Shown piece after piece: positions 34,341 to 43,307 of a DNA stretch of 64,000 nucleotides (position 1 is the first letter of the stretch; each line of letters starts with the position of its first letter). The stretch is from DATJGS01 sp035494735 (lineage in GTDB: Bacteria > Eisenbacteria > RBG-16-71-46). The DNA lies in NCBI GenBank assembly GCA_035494735.1, contig DATJGS010000026.1, positions 38,102 through 102,101 on the forward strand, written 5' to 3'. The notes under the pieces are model-generated. The model searched no databases. It had not been told where the DNA came from and saw nothing but the letters and a program-made list of their open reading frames with translations. The position numbers and the translations under genes were made by a program.

Positions 34341-35473
34341 GTCGTGGTGACCGCTGGCTGTTGATCCTTCCTCTGGCGCTCACCGCGGTGGGCGTCGTGA
34401 TGGTGTATTCGTCGAGCGCGATCCTGGGGCTCACCCGCTACCACGATCCCAACTACTTCCTCACGAAGCAGCTGTTCCGCGCCGCGCTCGGCATCGCCGT
34501 CATGCTCGTCGCCGCCAAGGTCGACCTGCGCCGGCTGGAGGCCCTGGCCCCGGCGCTGCTCGCCGCCGGCGTCGGGCTGCTCGGCCTCGTCGTCGTGGCC
34601 GGGCACATGTCGAACGGCGCGACGCGCTGGCTGCGTCTCGGCTTCCTGACGCTCCAGCCCACGGACGCCGGCCGGCTCGCCGCGGTCGTGTTCCTGGCCT
34701 GGTGGCTCAAGCGCCGCCCGCCCGGCGAACTCGGGTTCGTGCGCGGCCTGCTGCCGCCGCTCGTGTTCGTCGGCGGGCTGGCCGGACTCATCCTGCTGCA
34801 GCCGAACCTGTCGAGCGCCGGGTTGCTCGGCCTGACCGGCTTCGTGCTCGTGTACCTGTCGGGCGCGCGCCTGCGGCACCTGGCGGTGCCAATCGGCCTG
34901 GGCGCGCTGGCGGTCGCGGTGGCGCTCAAGACGCATCCGTATATGATGGGGCGGTTCGCGACGTTCACGCACTTCCTGGTGACCGGCGATCTCGACAATC
35001 GCGGCGCCGGTTGGCAGCTCGACCAGTCGCTGATCGCGATCGGCTCGGGCGGCTGGTTCGGGCGCGGGCTGGGCGGCGGACTGCAGAAGTACCTGTTCCT
35101 GCCCGAGGCCCACACCGACTTCATCTTTTCGATCCTGGCCGAGGAGCTGGGCTTCCTCGGCGCGACCGGGCTGCTCGCGTTGATCGCGCTGCTGGTGTGG
35201 CGCGGCATGCGCACCGCGGCGCGCGCCGAGGACGCGTTCACGTTTCTCCTCGCGGGGGGGCTCACGTTGCAGATCGGACTGTACGCGCTCGTCAACCTGG
35301 CGGTGGCCACCGGCCTCGCGCCGACCACCGGATTGCCGCTGCCGTTCGTTTCGTACGGCGGCTCGGCGCTGCTCGCGAACCTGGCGGCGGCCGGACTGCT
35401 GTACCGGATCAGCGTGGTGAACGGCTCGGGCGAAGCGCTGGCCCGCGAGCGCTGGTCGCGGGGGTCGGCATGA
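34337..35473 (+). CDS. ftsW: SEDS-family peptidoglycan polymerase FtsW
   Basis: FtsW polymerises septal glycan from lipid II as partner of FtsI. The 378-residue protein has about ten membrane helices, begins DRWLLILPLALTAVGVVMVYSSS, and contains QPNLSSAGLL near 155 and the conserved LPLPFVSYGGSALLANLAAAG near 334-354. The GTG start at 34337 has AAGGAGG seven bases upstream and overlaps the murD stop. MurG follows with an ATGA overlap. The reading frame and order match other dcw clusters. Confidence 0.96.
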   Translation: MSRGDRWLLILPLALTAVGVVMVYSSSAILGLTRYHDPNYFLTKQLFRAALGIAVMLVAAKVDLRRLEALAPALLAAGVGLLGLVVVAGHMSNGATRWLRLGFLTLQPTDAGRLAAVVFLAWWLKRRPPGELGFVRGLLPPLVFVGGLAGLILLQPNLSSAGLLGLTGFVLVYLSGARLRHLAVPIGLGALAVAVALKTHPYMMGRFATFTHFLVTGDLDNRGAGWQLDQSLIAIGSGGWFGRGLGGGLQKYLFLPEAHTDFIFSILAEELGFLGATGLLALIALLVWRGMRTAARAEDAFTFLLAGGLTLQIGLYALVNLAVATGLAPTTGLPLPFVSYGGSALLANLAAAGLLYRISVVNGSGEALARERWSRGSA

Positions 35474-36606
35474 AAGTGCTGATCGCCGGCGGTGGCACCG
35501 GCGGCCATGTCTATCCGGGCATCGCCGTCGCCGAGGAGATCCAGCGCATGCGCCCCGCGTTCCAGGTGGTGTTCGTCGGCACGCGGCGCGGGCTCGAGGC
35601 GCAGGCCGTCCCCGAAGCGGGCTTCCGCATCCGTTTCGTGCTGACGCGCGGCTTTCCGCGGCGCGCGTGGTGGCGCTGGCCGTGGACGCTGCTCGCGAAC
35701 GTGCTCGGCTTCTTCCAGGCGCTGTGGGTGGTGATGAGCGAGCGACCGAACGTCGTGCTCGGGACCGGCGGCTACGTCAGCGGGCCGATCGCGCTCGCGG
35801 CGTGGATTCTGGGCCGGCCGTTGATCCTCCAGGAGCAGAACAGCATCCCCGGCATCGCGAACCGCTGGCTCGCGCGCATCGCCGACGAGGTGCACCTGTC
35901 GTTCGTCGAGGCGCGCACGTACTTCGTGCGCAAGGACAACCTGAAGGTCAGCGGCAATCCGGTGCGCGCGTACATCCTGAGCGGCGACCGCAACTCGGCG
36001 CTGCAGGAATTCGGGCTGTCGACGCAGTCCCCGACGGTTTTCGTGTTCGGCGGCAGCCGCGGCGCGCATCGCATCAACGAGGCCGCGCTGGACGCGATGC
36101 GCCGCCTGAAGGGCCGCGTCGAGGTGCAGTTCATCCTGCAGACCGGGCGCGAGGACTTCGACTGGGCCAAGGGCGTCGTCGAGGCCGAGCAGCTCCCGGC
36201 GCGCGTGCTGCCGTACCTGCGGCGCATCCACATGGCGTACGCCGCCGCCGACCTGGTCGTGTGCCGCTCGGGCGCGATGACGCTGGCCGAGATCGCGGCG
36301 TGCGGCACGCCCGCGATCCTCGTCCCGTATCCGCACGCCGCGCACGATCACCAGGTCGTGAACGCGGGCAACCTGGTGGATCGCGGCGCCGCGGCGATGA
36401 TCCTGGACCGCGAGCTGACCGGCGAGCGCCTCGCGCAGGAGATCGCGCACTGGCTGAGCGACCGCCAGGCGCTGTCGCGCATGAGCGCGAACGCGCGCAC
36501 GTTCACGCGCCCCGACGCGGCGGAGCGCATCGTGCGCAGTCTGGAGCGCTGGGGCGAGGGCCGCGGCCGGGCGCGCGTCGCGAACGACGAGGGAGGGGGA
36601 CGCTAG
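35470..36606 (+). CDS. murG: Lipid II synthase MurG
   Basis: MurG transfers GlcNAc to lipid I on the cytoplasmic face, giving lipid II. The 378-residue GT28 protein starts MKVLIAGGGTGGHVYPGIA, its first glycine-rich loop. GTGGYVSGP near 98 is the second, QEQNSIPG near 121 is the acceptor helix, and FGGSRGAHRIN near 195 leads the donor domain. CRSGAMTLAEIAACG near 263 and PHAAHDHQ near 287 form the UDP-GlcNAc site. The C-terminal tail after residue 355 is charged and low-complexity. The start overlaps the ftsW stop. Confidence 0.97.
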   Translation: MKVLIAGGGTGGHVYPGIAVAEEIQRMRPAFQVVFVGTRRGLEAQAVPEAGFRIRFVLTRGFPRRAWWRWPWTLLANVLGFFQALWVVMSERPNVVLGTGGYVSGPIALAAWILGRPLILQEQNSIPGIANRWLARIADEVHLSFVEARTYFVRKDNLKVSGNPVRAYILSGDRNSALQEFGLSTQSPTVFVFGGSRGAHRINEAALDAMRRLKGRVEVQFILQTGREDFDWAKGVVEAEQLPARVLPYLRRIHMAYAAADLVVCRSGAMTLAEIAACGTPAILVPYPHAAHDHQVVNAGNLVDRGAAAMILDRELTGERLAQEIAHWLSDRQALSRMSANARTFTRPDAAERIVRSLERWGEGRGRARVANDEGGGR

Positions 36607-36608
36607 CG

Positions 36609-38015
36609 ATGTACGGACGCACGCGGCGCCTCCACTTCATCGGCATCGGCGGCTCGGGCATGTCCGGGATCGCGGAGGTGCTGCTGAACATGGGCTACCA
36701 GGTGTCCGGGAGCGACCTGAAGTCGAGCGACGTGACCGACCGCCTGGTCGCGCTCGGGGGGCGTCTGTTCGTCGGGCACGAGGCTTCGAACGTGGAGGGT
36801 GCGCAGGTCGTCGTGTATTCGACCGCCGTGCGCGACGAGAACCCGGAGCTGATCGCGGCGCGCGCCGCCGGCATCCCGGTCATCGGGCGCGCCGAGATGC
36901 TGGCCGAGCTGATGCGCATGAAGTACGGCATCGCGGTCGGCGGCTCGCACGGCAAGACCACCACGACGTCGATGATCGCCGCCGTCCTGGCGCGCGGTGG
37001 GCTGGATCCGACGATCGTGGTCGGCGGCCGGCTGCGCGCGCTCGGCACGAACGCGAAGCTCGGGCACGGCCAGTTCCTCGTGGCCGAGGCCGACGAGAGC
37101 GACGGATCGTTCCTGCGCCTGGCGCCGGCGGTCACCGTGATCACGAACGTCGACCGGGAACATCTCGACCATTATCTGGATCTCGATGCGATCCGGCAGG
37201 CATTCGTGTACTTTGCCAACAGGGTTCCGTTCTACGGAGTCAGCGTGCTGTGCGCGGACGATCCGCAGGTCCGGGAGATCATGCCGCGGGTCACGAAGCG
37301 CACGCTGTTGTACGGCACGCGGCCGGAGTGCGAGGTGCGGGCCGGCGACGTGCAGCTCAAGCCGCATGGTTCGCGCTTCCAGGTCGCGGCGCAGGGCCGC
37401 TCCCTGGGCAGCGTCGAACTCGGAGTGCCGGGACACCACAACGTGCTGAACGCGCTGGCCGCGGTCGCGGTGGGGCTCGAGGTCGAGATCGGATTCGCGC
37501 AGATCGCCGAGGGGCTGGCCGGGTTCAAGGGCGTGGGCCGGCGTTTCGAGACGCGCGGCGAAGTCGAGGGTGTGCGGGTGATCGACGACTACGGTCATCA
37601 TCCGACGGAAGTGATGGCGACGCTGGCCGCGGCCAAGGGACTGGGCGGTCGGGTGCTGGTGCTGTTCCAGCCCCACCGCTATTCGCGGACCGCGGCGCTG
37701 CAGCAGGAATTCGGCACGGCGTTCGGTGACGCCGACCGGGTGTGGGTGCTGGACGTGTACGCCGCCGGGGAGGCGCCGATGGCCGGCATCTCGGGGCGGA
37801 CGCTGGTCGAGAGCGCGGAGCGCCAGGGCGCGAAGCACGTCGGCTACGCGCCCGACGGCGGCGACGCGGCGGACGACGTCGCGCGCGAGGCGCGCGCGGG
37901 GGACGTGGTGCTGACGCTGGGCGCCGGCGACGTCTGGAAGTTGGGGGACCGCGTACTGCAGCACCTGCGCGGAATCGCGGCGGGCGGAACCGCCACGGGG
38001 CACACGAGGAGCTAG
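36609..38015 (+). CDS. murC: UDP-MurNAc:L-alanine ligase MurC
   Basis: MurC adds L-Ala, the first peptide residue, to UDP-MurNAc. The 468-residue protein shows FIGIGGSGMSGIAEVL near 10-25, the ATP loop GGSHGKTTTTSM near 112-123, EADESDGSF near 157, DDYGHHPTEV near 327 and FQPHRYSRT near 350. It starts at the ATG at 36609 with GAGGGAGGGGG upstream, two bases after murG. In many clusters murB and ddl follow murC; here ftsQ comes next, so those two enzymes must be encoded elsewhere. Confidence 0.97.
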   Translation: MYGRTRRLHFIGIGGSGMSGIAEVLLNMGYQVSGSDLKSSDVTDRLVALGGRLFVGHEASNVEGAQVVVYSTAVRDENPELIAARAAGIPVIGRAEMLAELMRMKYGIAVGGSHGKTTTTSMIAAVLARGGLDPTIVVGGRLRALGTNAKLGHGQFLVAEADESDGSFLRLAPAVTVITNVDREHLDHYLDLDAIRQAFVYFANRVPFYGVSVLCADDPQVREIMPRVTKRTLLYGTRPECEVRAGDVQLKPHGSRFQVAAQGRSLGSVELGVPGHHNVLNALAAVAVGLEVEIGFAQIAEGLAGFKGVGRRFETRGEVEGVRVIDDYGHHPTEVMATLAAAKGLGGRVLVLFQPHRYSRTAALQQEFGTAFGDADRVWVLDVYAAGEAPMAGISGRTLVESAERQGAKHVGYAPDGGDAADDVAREARAGDVVLTLGAGDVWKLGDRVLQHLRGIAAGGTATGHTRS

Positions 38016-38017
38016 GG

Positions 38018-38848
38018 ATGGCGCTGTACCAGGGACGGGCGTTGCGCCAGGAGGCGCCGCATCGCCCCCGCCGCTCGGGCGGGAAGGTGAAGCGCGTGCT
38101 CGTCGTGCTGTGCGTGATCGCCGGCGGCATCGCGCTCGCGCACCTGCCGTGGAGCGCGCTGCTCAGCCAGCGACTCCTCGTGCGCGACGTCCACATCGCC
38201 GGGCTGCACTACCTCGACGCCGACCACGTCCTGGCGCGCAGCGGCCTGCACCGCGGCGACGACCTGCTGAAGGTGGACTGCGATCGCGTCCGCCAGGAGT
38301 TGCTGCTCGATCCGCGCATCCGCGAGGCGCGCGTGTCGCGGCGCTGGCTGTCGGCCGTCGACGTCCAGATCGAGGAGCGCGTTCCGGTGCTGCTCGTGCA
38401 GCACGGCGTGCCGTGGGAGGTCGATTCCTCGGGCGTGCTGCTCGCGCCGCTGGCCGCCGGTGTCGTCGCCGACGTGCCGCTGCTCACCGGCCCGCACTTC
38501 GAGACGTGGCCGGCCGGCGCCCAGGTGCGCACGCGCGACGTGACGCGCGGCCTGGCCTGGGTGCGCGCGCTGTCGGATCGCGAACTGCAGCTCGCGGGGC
38601 AGGTCAGTGAGGTCGACGTGTCGTCGCCCGACGCGACCGCGCTCACGCTGATGAGCGGCACGCGCGTCATGAGCCCGGCGTGGCCCCCGGGCACGCGCAC
38701 GCTGTCGGCGCTGCGCGTCGTGCTGGCCGATCTCAAGCAGCGCGGCACGCTCGCCCAGGAAGTGGACCTGCGCTTCGACAACCAGGTCATCGTCAGGCCC
38801 GTCGAGCCGACCGGTGGTCCCCCGGCCGCGCCCGCGCGGAGCAGTTGA
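38018..38848 (+). CDS. ftsQ: Division protein FtsQ
   Basis: FtsQ is a bitopic protein that recruits FtsB/FtsL to the septum. The 276-residue protein has a basic cytoplasmic tail, a membrane helix near residues 28-48 (RVLVVLCVIAGGIALAHLPW), and a POTRA domain starting LVRDVHIAGLHYLDADHVL near 55-73. RVSRRWLSAVDVQIEERVPV near 103 is typical of the POTRA-to-beta-domain transition. The C-terminal tail is rich in Pro and Ala. GAGGAG lies upstream of the ATG at 38018. Its place before ftsA and ftsZ agrees with the assignment. Confidence 0.9.
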   Translation: MALYQGRALRQEAPHRPRRSGGKVKRVLVVLCVIAGGIALAHLPWSALLSQRLLVRDVHIAGLHYLDADHVLARSGLHRGDDLLKVDCDRVRQELLLDPRIREARVSRRWLSAVDVQIEERVPVLLVQHGVPWEVDSSGVLLAPLAAGVVADVPLLTGPHFETWPAGAQVRTRDVTRGLAWVRALSDRELQLAGQVSEVDVSSPDATALTLMSGTRVMSPAWPPGTRTLSALRVVLADLKQRGTLAQEVDLRFDNQVIVRPVEPTGGPPAAPARSS

Positions 38849-38884
38849 GGACCCGCCGCACCCCTTGAGGAGGTGGACCGCACC

Positions 38885-40123
38885 ATGGCACAGACAACTC
38901 GGACTTTCGTGGGACTCGACATCGGCACCACGAAGATCTCCTGCATCGTGGCCGACATGAACGGCACCGGCGAGTTGCGCGTCGTCGGCGTGGGCAACGC
39001 GCCCAGCGAAGGGCTGCGCCGCGGCGTGGTCGTCGACCTCGAGAAGACGGTCGCGAGCATCCAGCGCGCCGTGGAAGAGGCCGAGCGCATGGCCGGCGTT
39101 CCGGTCAAGGGCGTGCACGCCGGCATCGCCGGCGATCACATCCGCAGCATCAACAGCCGCGGCGTCATCGCGGTCTCGCGCAAGGACAACGAGATCGGCC
39201 CGGCCGACGTGGACCGCGTGGTCGAGGCCGCGAAGGCCATCGCCATCCCGATGGACCGCGAGATCATCCACGTGATCCCCCAAGAGTTCATCGTCGACGA
39301 CCAGGACGGGATCAAGGACCCCGTCGGCATGAGCGGCGTGCGCCTGGAGGCCGAGGTGCACATCATCACCGGCGCGGTGACGTCGGCGAAGAACATCTGC
39401 CGCTCCATCCAGCGCGCCGGGCTGCGCGTCTACGACCTCGTGCTGGAACCGCTGGCCTCGAGCCACGCCGTGCTCGGCGCGGACGAGCGCGACCTGGGCG
39501 TCGTGCTGCTCGACCTGGGCGGCGGAACGACGGACGTGGCGGTCTTCTTCGAAGGGTCGATCCGCCACACGGCGATCGTGCCGTTCGGCGGCGCGAACGT
39601 GACGAGCGACCTGGCGATCGGCCTGCGCACCCCGATCGACAAGGCCGAGCAGATCAAGATCCAGTTCGGCTGCGCGCTGGCCAGTCTGGTGTCGCCCGAC
39701 TCGAAGGTGTCGGTGTCGGGCGTCGGCGGCCGCGCCGATCGCGAGATCTCGCGCCACGTGCTGGCCTCGATGATCGAGCCGCGCATGGAGGAGATCTTCC
39801 AGCTTGCGAACAAGGAGGTGAAGAAGAACCACTTCGCCGAGCTCCTCGGTGGCGGCGTGGTGCTGACCGGCGGCACGTCGCTGATGCCGGGCGTCGTCGA
39901 GTTGGCGGAGCAGGTGTTCGAGATGCCGGTGCGCCTCGGCGTGCCGCAGGGGTTGGGCGGGCTCTCCGCCAACGTGGCCGACCCGCGCTTTTCAACGGGC
40001 GTGGGGCTGGTGCTTCACGCCGCTCTGGGAGAGGGCGGCGACAACGGAGTTCGCGAGCGTCGGGGCAGTGGGGAGCGCAGAGCCGGTTTCGACCTGCGCC
40101 GCTGGTTCAGCGATTTGTTCTAA
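38885..40123 (+). CDS. ftsA: Actin-like division protein FtsA
   Basis: FtsA tethers FtsZ to the membrane. The 412-residue protein begins MAQTTRTFVGLDIGTTKISC, the phosphate-1 loop of the actin fold. LDLGGGTTDVAVF near 206 is the phosphate-2 loop, and VVLTGGTSLMPGV near 325 is the adenosine motif. The last residues, FDLRRWFSDLF, form the amphipathic membrane-targeting helix. The ATG at 38885 is preferred over the GTG at 38873 because the GAGGAGG ribosome site ends about ten bases upstream of it. A 130-base gap separates ftsA from ftsZ. Confidence 0.97.
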   Translation: MAQTTRTFVGLDIGTTKISCIVADMNGTGELRVVGVGNAPSEGLRRGVVVDLEKTVASIQRAVEEAERMAGVPVKGVHAGIAGDHIRSINSRGVIAVSRKDNEIGPADVDRVVEAAKAIAIPMDREIIHVIPQEFIVDDQDGIKDPVGMSGVRLEAEVHIITGAVTSAKNICRSIQRAGLRVYDLVLEPLASSHAVLGADERDLGVVLLDLGGGTTDVAVFFEGSIRHTAIVPFGGANVTSDLAIGLRTPIDKAEQIKIQFGCALASLVSPDSKVSVSGVGGRADREISRHVLASMIEPRMEEIFQLANKEVKKNHFAELLGGGVVLTGGTSLMPGVVELAEQVFEMPVRLGVPQGLGGLSANVADPRFSTGVGLVLHAALGEGGDNGVRERRGSGERRAGFDLRRWFSDLF

Positions 40124-40253
40124 CCGCCGCGCGAGCGACGGGTTTTCCAAGGGATTTTTTTCGACCGCCACACCCCAGCGAGGGAACGGACACCAGCGGA
40201 CCTTCCGCCGATGGCCGAAACCGGAAAACGGGGCGGGCACAGGGAGAAGTGCC

Positions 40254-41405
40254 ATGTTCGAACTCGAAATCGACAGCACCACGACCGCCAAGCTCAAAGT
40301 CATCGGCTGCGGAGGCGCGGGCGGCAACGCCGTGAACCGCATGATCGGCGCCGGGCTGCGCGGCGTCGACTTCATCGCCGCGAACACCGACGTGCAGGCG
40401 TTGAATCAGTCGCTGGCGCCGCACCGCATCCAGATCGGCCAGGCCGCGACTCGCGGGCTGGGTTCGGGCGGCGATCCGTCGCAGGGTCGTCGCGCGGCGG
40501 AGGAGGACGAACAGGCGATCGCCGACGCGCTCGCGGACAGCGACATGGTGTTCATCACCGCGGGCATGGGTGGCGGGACCGGCACCGGCTCCGCGCCGGT
40601 CGTGGCGCGTCTGGCCAGGCAGGGCGGCGCGCTCACCGTGGCCGTCGTCACGAAGCCGTTCCCGTTCGAAGGCCGGCGCCGCATGCGCCAGGCCGAGGAA
40701 GGGCTGGCCGAACTGCGCGCCGAGGTCGACACGCTGATCGTCATCCCCAACGAACGGCTGCTGTCGGTCGTGGAACGGGGCACGACGCTGAGCGACGCGT
40801 TCTCGGTGTGCGACGAGGTGCTGCTCAAGGCCACGAAGGGCATCTCCGACCTGGTCACGGTGCCGGGGCTCGTGAACCTCGACTTCGCGGACGTGAAGGC
40901 CGTGATGTCGAACCGCGGCAACGCCCTGATGGGCACCGGTCGGGCCACCGGGCAGAACCGCGCCGTCGAAGCCGCGCAGGCCGCGGTCTCGAGCCCGCTG
41001 CTCGAGGACGTTTCCATCGCGGGAGCCGAAGGCGTGCTCGTGAACATCACGGGCGGCCGCGACCTGACGCTGCACGAGGTGAACGAGGCGGCGAGCGTGG
41101 TCGTGGGCGCGGCGGGCGAGGAGGCGAACGTCATCTTCGGATCGGTCATCGATCCGAACATGGACGGCGAACTGCTCATCACCGTGATCGCGACCGGCTT
41201 CGGTCACTCCGAAGCGCGCCTGCGTCTCGTCGACAAGGTGATCGCCGGTCAGGGGCACGGCGAGGACGGCGACGAATACCGCCGCCCCGCGGCCTGGCAC
41301 GGCGAAGAGACCACGCCGGGTCGTCCGGGCCGTTGGAATCGCAGCACCCCGGCGCGCACCAGCTCGCTGGAAGTGCCCGCGTTCCTGCGCCGCCAGATGG
41401 ACTAG
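40254..41405 (+). CDS. ftsZ: Tubulin-like division GTPase FtsZ
   Basis: FtsZ polymerises into the Z ring. The 383-residue protein has KVIGCGGAGGNAVNRM near 15-30, the tubulin signature GGGTGTGSAPVVA near 102-114, and NLDFADVK near 206 (T7 loop). The C-terminal peptide VPAFLRRQMD is the conserved tail that binds FtsA. AGGGAG lies 7-8 bases before the ATG. The 130-base gap after ftsA contains a run of seven T (near 40155) but no clear hairpin, so it may hold a promoter or processing site, which I cannot resolve. Confidence 0.98.
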   Translation: MFELEIDSTTTAKLKVIGCGGAGGNAVNRMIGAGLRGVDFIAANTDVQALNQSLAPHRIQIGQAATRGLGSGGDPSQGRRAAEEDEQAIADALADSDMVFITAGMGGGTGTGSAPVVARLARQGGALTVAVVTKPFPFEGRRRMRQAEEGLAELRAEVDTLIVIPNERLLSVVERGTTLSDAFSVCDEVLLKATKGISDLVTVPGLVNLDFADVKAVMSNRGNALMGTGRATGQNRAVEAAQAAVSSPLLEDVSIAGAEGVLVNITGGRDLTLHEVNEAASVVVGAAGEEANVIFGSVIDPNMDGELLITVIATGFGHSEARLRLVDKVIAGQGHGEDGDEYRRPAAWHGEETTPGRPGRWNRSTPARTSSLEVPAFLRRQMD

Positions 41406-41419
41406 AGAAGTCCGCGCCG

Positions 41420-41450
41420 GGGCCGGCCCGCTTCTCGAAGGGGCCGGCCC
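41420..41450 (+). terminator. Long hairpin closing the dcw cluster
   Basis: GGGCCGGCCC at 41420-41429 pairs with GGGCCGGCCC at 41441-41450; a three-base inner stem continues to a CTCG loop. It lies 15 bases after the ftsZ stop. There is no U-tract, but stem strength and position favour a terminator. Confidence 0.55.
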
Positions 41451-41540
41451 GACGCGTTCCACCGGCACGCACCCCCCTCGCGTCGCCGGACGAGTCTTCG
41501 CGTTCGCCGTCCGCCGTGCGCCGTCCGTTTCGGCCGCGAG

Positions 41541-42818
41541 GTGCGAGTGTCCTGGTTCGAGTCATGGCTTTCGAGCAACCGCGCGCCGCTGGCCGCGCTG
41601 GCGCCGAGCGCGGTCGAGGCGTGCGCTCGCCGCGCGCTCGCCGCGTTCCATGCCGGCCGCTACGCGATCGCCGAGCGTGAACTGGATCACGCGGTCCGCC
41701 TGCCCGGGGCGCCGCACGCGCTCCGCTACTACCGCGCCCGCGTGTTCCAGCGCTCCGGCCGCATCGCCGAGGCCCTCGCCGAGCTGGAGCGCGCGCGCGA
41801 CTGCGGACCGGCATGCTGCGAGTCCTCGTTGCTGGAGGCGGTGTGCCTCGCCGAGGCCGGCGAAGGCGTTCGCGCACGCGCCGCGCTCGAGCGCGCCCGC
41901 GTCCTCGGGTTTCCGCTGCCGTCGCGTCCGCCGCGTGCTGGAGGCGCCCCGGCGCCCGAGGGGCTGGCCGAGGCAGCGCGTGCCGTGGCCGAGTGCCCCG
42001 AGTACGCGGATCGGCGCCTGCGCTACGCCGTGCGTCTCGAGGACGCGGGCGCGCTGGAAGAGGCCGCGGCCCAGGTCGCGCTGGCGCTCGCGCTGAATCC
42101 CGGCTACCTCGAGGCGCGCCTCGGCGCGGCGCGACTCGCGCTCGAGCGCGGCGAGCCGAGCGTGGCCATCGCCCACCTCGAGGAGGCGGCGCGCCTGCGC
42201 CCGACGTATCCCGACGTGCACTTCCTGCTGGCCCTCGCGTACTCGAGGGGCGAGCACTGGGGCAACGCCCAGGCCGCGGCGGAACGCGCGGTCGAACTGA
42301 ACCGCCACTTCGGGCGCGCTCAGCGCCTTCTCGGCCTCGCCCTCCATGCCCGTGGCCACGATCAGGACGCCCTGCGCGCCGTGCGCCGCGGGCTCGTGCG
42401 CGATCGCGAGCTGGCGCCGGCCGCGGAGCGCTCGCACCCCGCAGCGTGGGCGGCCCGCCCCGCCGACCCCGAGCGCTCGCTCGCGCTGCAGCCCGACTAT
42501 CCGGACCTGCACGTGGCGCTGGCCCGCGCCCGGCGCGCCGCCGGCGCGCTCGAGTCGGCGCGCGACGCGTACCGCACCGCGCTCCGCCTGTGCCCCGACT
42601 ATGCCGAAGCCGCGCTGGAGCTGGCCATGATCGAGATGGACGACGGACGCGTGGGGGCGGGCGTCACGCTGCTCGAGGACGTCGTGCGGCGGCGGCCCGA
42701 TTGGCGCGACGCGCATCGCCTGCTCGTGCGCGCGCGTCGGGCGGCGGCCCGTCCGTGCGCGGCGAGCGCGGAACTCACCACGCCCGAGGGCCCGGTCGGG
42801 GACGTGCTGCCGTCATGA
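41541..42818 (+). CDS. Tetratricopeptide-repeat protein
   Basis: The 425-residue protein is built from TPR-like helical repeats, several of them recognisable: ALAAFHAGRYAIAERELDHAV (residues about 33-53), LRYYRARVFQRSGRIAEALAELERA near 60-85, AARLRPTYPDVHFLLALAYSRG near 218-239 and LALQPDYPDLHVALARARRAAG near 313-334. The N-terminus has no signal peptide, so it is probably cytoplasmic or membrane-associated by partners. A GTG at 41541 or 41547 is the likely start. TPR proteins of this type serve as protein-binding scaffolds. Its position after ftsZ suggests but does not prove a link to division. The 135 bases before it hold only the dcw hairpin. Confidence 0.75.
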   Translation: MRVSWFESWLSSNRAPLAALAPSAVEACARRALAAFHAGRYAIAERELDHAVRLPGAPHALRYYRARVFQRSGRIAEALAELERARDCGPACCESSLLEAVCLAEAGEGVRARAALERARVLGFPLPSRPPRAGGAPAPEGLAEAARAVAECPEYADRRLRYAVRLEDAGALEEAAAQVALALALNPGYLEARLGAARLALERGEPSVAIAHLEEAARLRPTYPDVHFLLALAYSRGEHWGNAQAAAERAVELNRHFGRAQRLLGLALHARGHDQDALRAVRRGLVRDRELAPAAERSHPAAWAARPADPERSLALQPDYPDLHVALARARRAAGALESARDAYRTALRLCPDYAEAALELAMIEMDDGRVGAGVTLLEDVVRRRPDWRDAHRLLVRARRAAARPCAASAELTTPEGPVGDVLPS

Positions 42819-42848
42819 AAAAAGCGGCCCCGGCGAACCGGGGCCGCT
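42818..42848 (-). terminator. Intrinsic terminator of rpmB
   Basis: An 11-bp perfect stem, AGCGGCCCCGG (42823-42833) with CCGGGGCCGCT (42838-42848), closes on a CGAA loop. On the minus strand it is followed by six T (42823-42818). It lies 21 bases after the rpmB stop. This is one of the two textbook Rho-independent terminators in the window. Confidence 0.88.
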
Positions 42849-42868
42849 GCGAAGCACGCGTGGCGACG

Positions 42869-43090
42869 TCAGGCCGTGGCCGACACCAGCCGACGCCCGC
42901 GCACCGCCTTCTGCACCTTGTTCCCACGCAGGCAGCGCGTGCACACGTCGATGTTCTTCACCCGACCGTCGACCAGCGCGCGGACGCGCTGCAGGTTCGG
43001 ATTGAAGACGCGCTTCGTCACGTTGTTGGCGTGGCTCACGTTCTGTCCGAACATGGGGCCCTTGCCGCAGACCTTGCAACGCTGAGCCAA
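42869..43090 (-). CDS. rpmB: 50S ribosomal protein bL28
   Basis: The 73-residue protein reads AQRCKVCGKGPMFGQNVSHANN near its start and KNIDVCTRCLRGNKVQKAV near 48-66. The two CxxC pairs make this the zinc-binding form of bL28. A TTG start at 43090 is chosen because GGAGG lies five bases upstream in the minus-strand message; longer starts would add residues not found in bL28. bL28 is essential for 50S assembly. It has its own promoter (43168-43196, minus strand) and terminator, so it is a single-gene unit divergent from recG. Confidence 0.95.
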   Translation of the reverse strand: MAQRCKVCGKGPMFGQNVSHANNVTKRVFNPNLQRVRALVDGRVKNIDVCTRCLRGNKVQKAVRGRRLVSATA

Positions 43091-43167
43091 GACATCCTCC
43101 TTCACGGTGAACCGAAGGCGGCGAACGAACTCCGTCCGGCGCCATTCCAAGCGGAATCAGGCCGGGG

Positions 43168-43196
43168 ACAATAGCAGCCGGCAGGGTCGCGGACAA
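43168..43196 (-). promoter_or_regulatory. Sigma-70-type promoter of rpmB
   Basis: Read on the minus strand, TTGTCC (43196-43191) is followed by 17 bases and TATTGT (43173-43168). Each element matches four of six consensus bases. Transcription would start near 43161 and give a leader of about 70 bases before the TTG start at 43090. Confidence 0.5.
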
Positions 43197-43307
43197 GTCG
43201 CGTGGGCCTGGCGCTCGCGCTGGCGTGGGTCGCGGCCGAGGCCCTACTCTGCCGCGCATCATGACTTCGCGCGACCTCCGCATCAGCGCTCCGTCCGGCG
43301 CGGCCAG

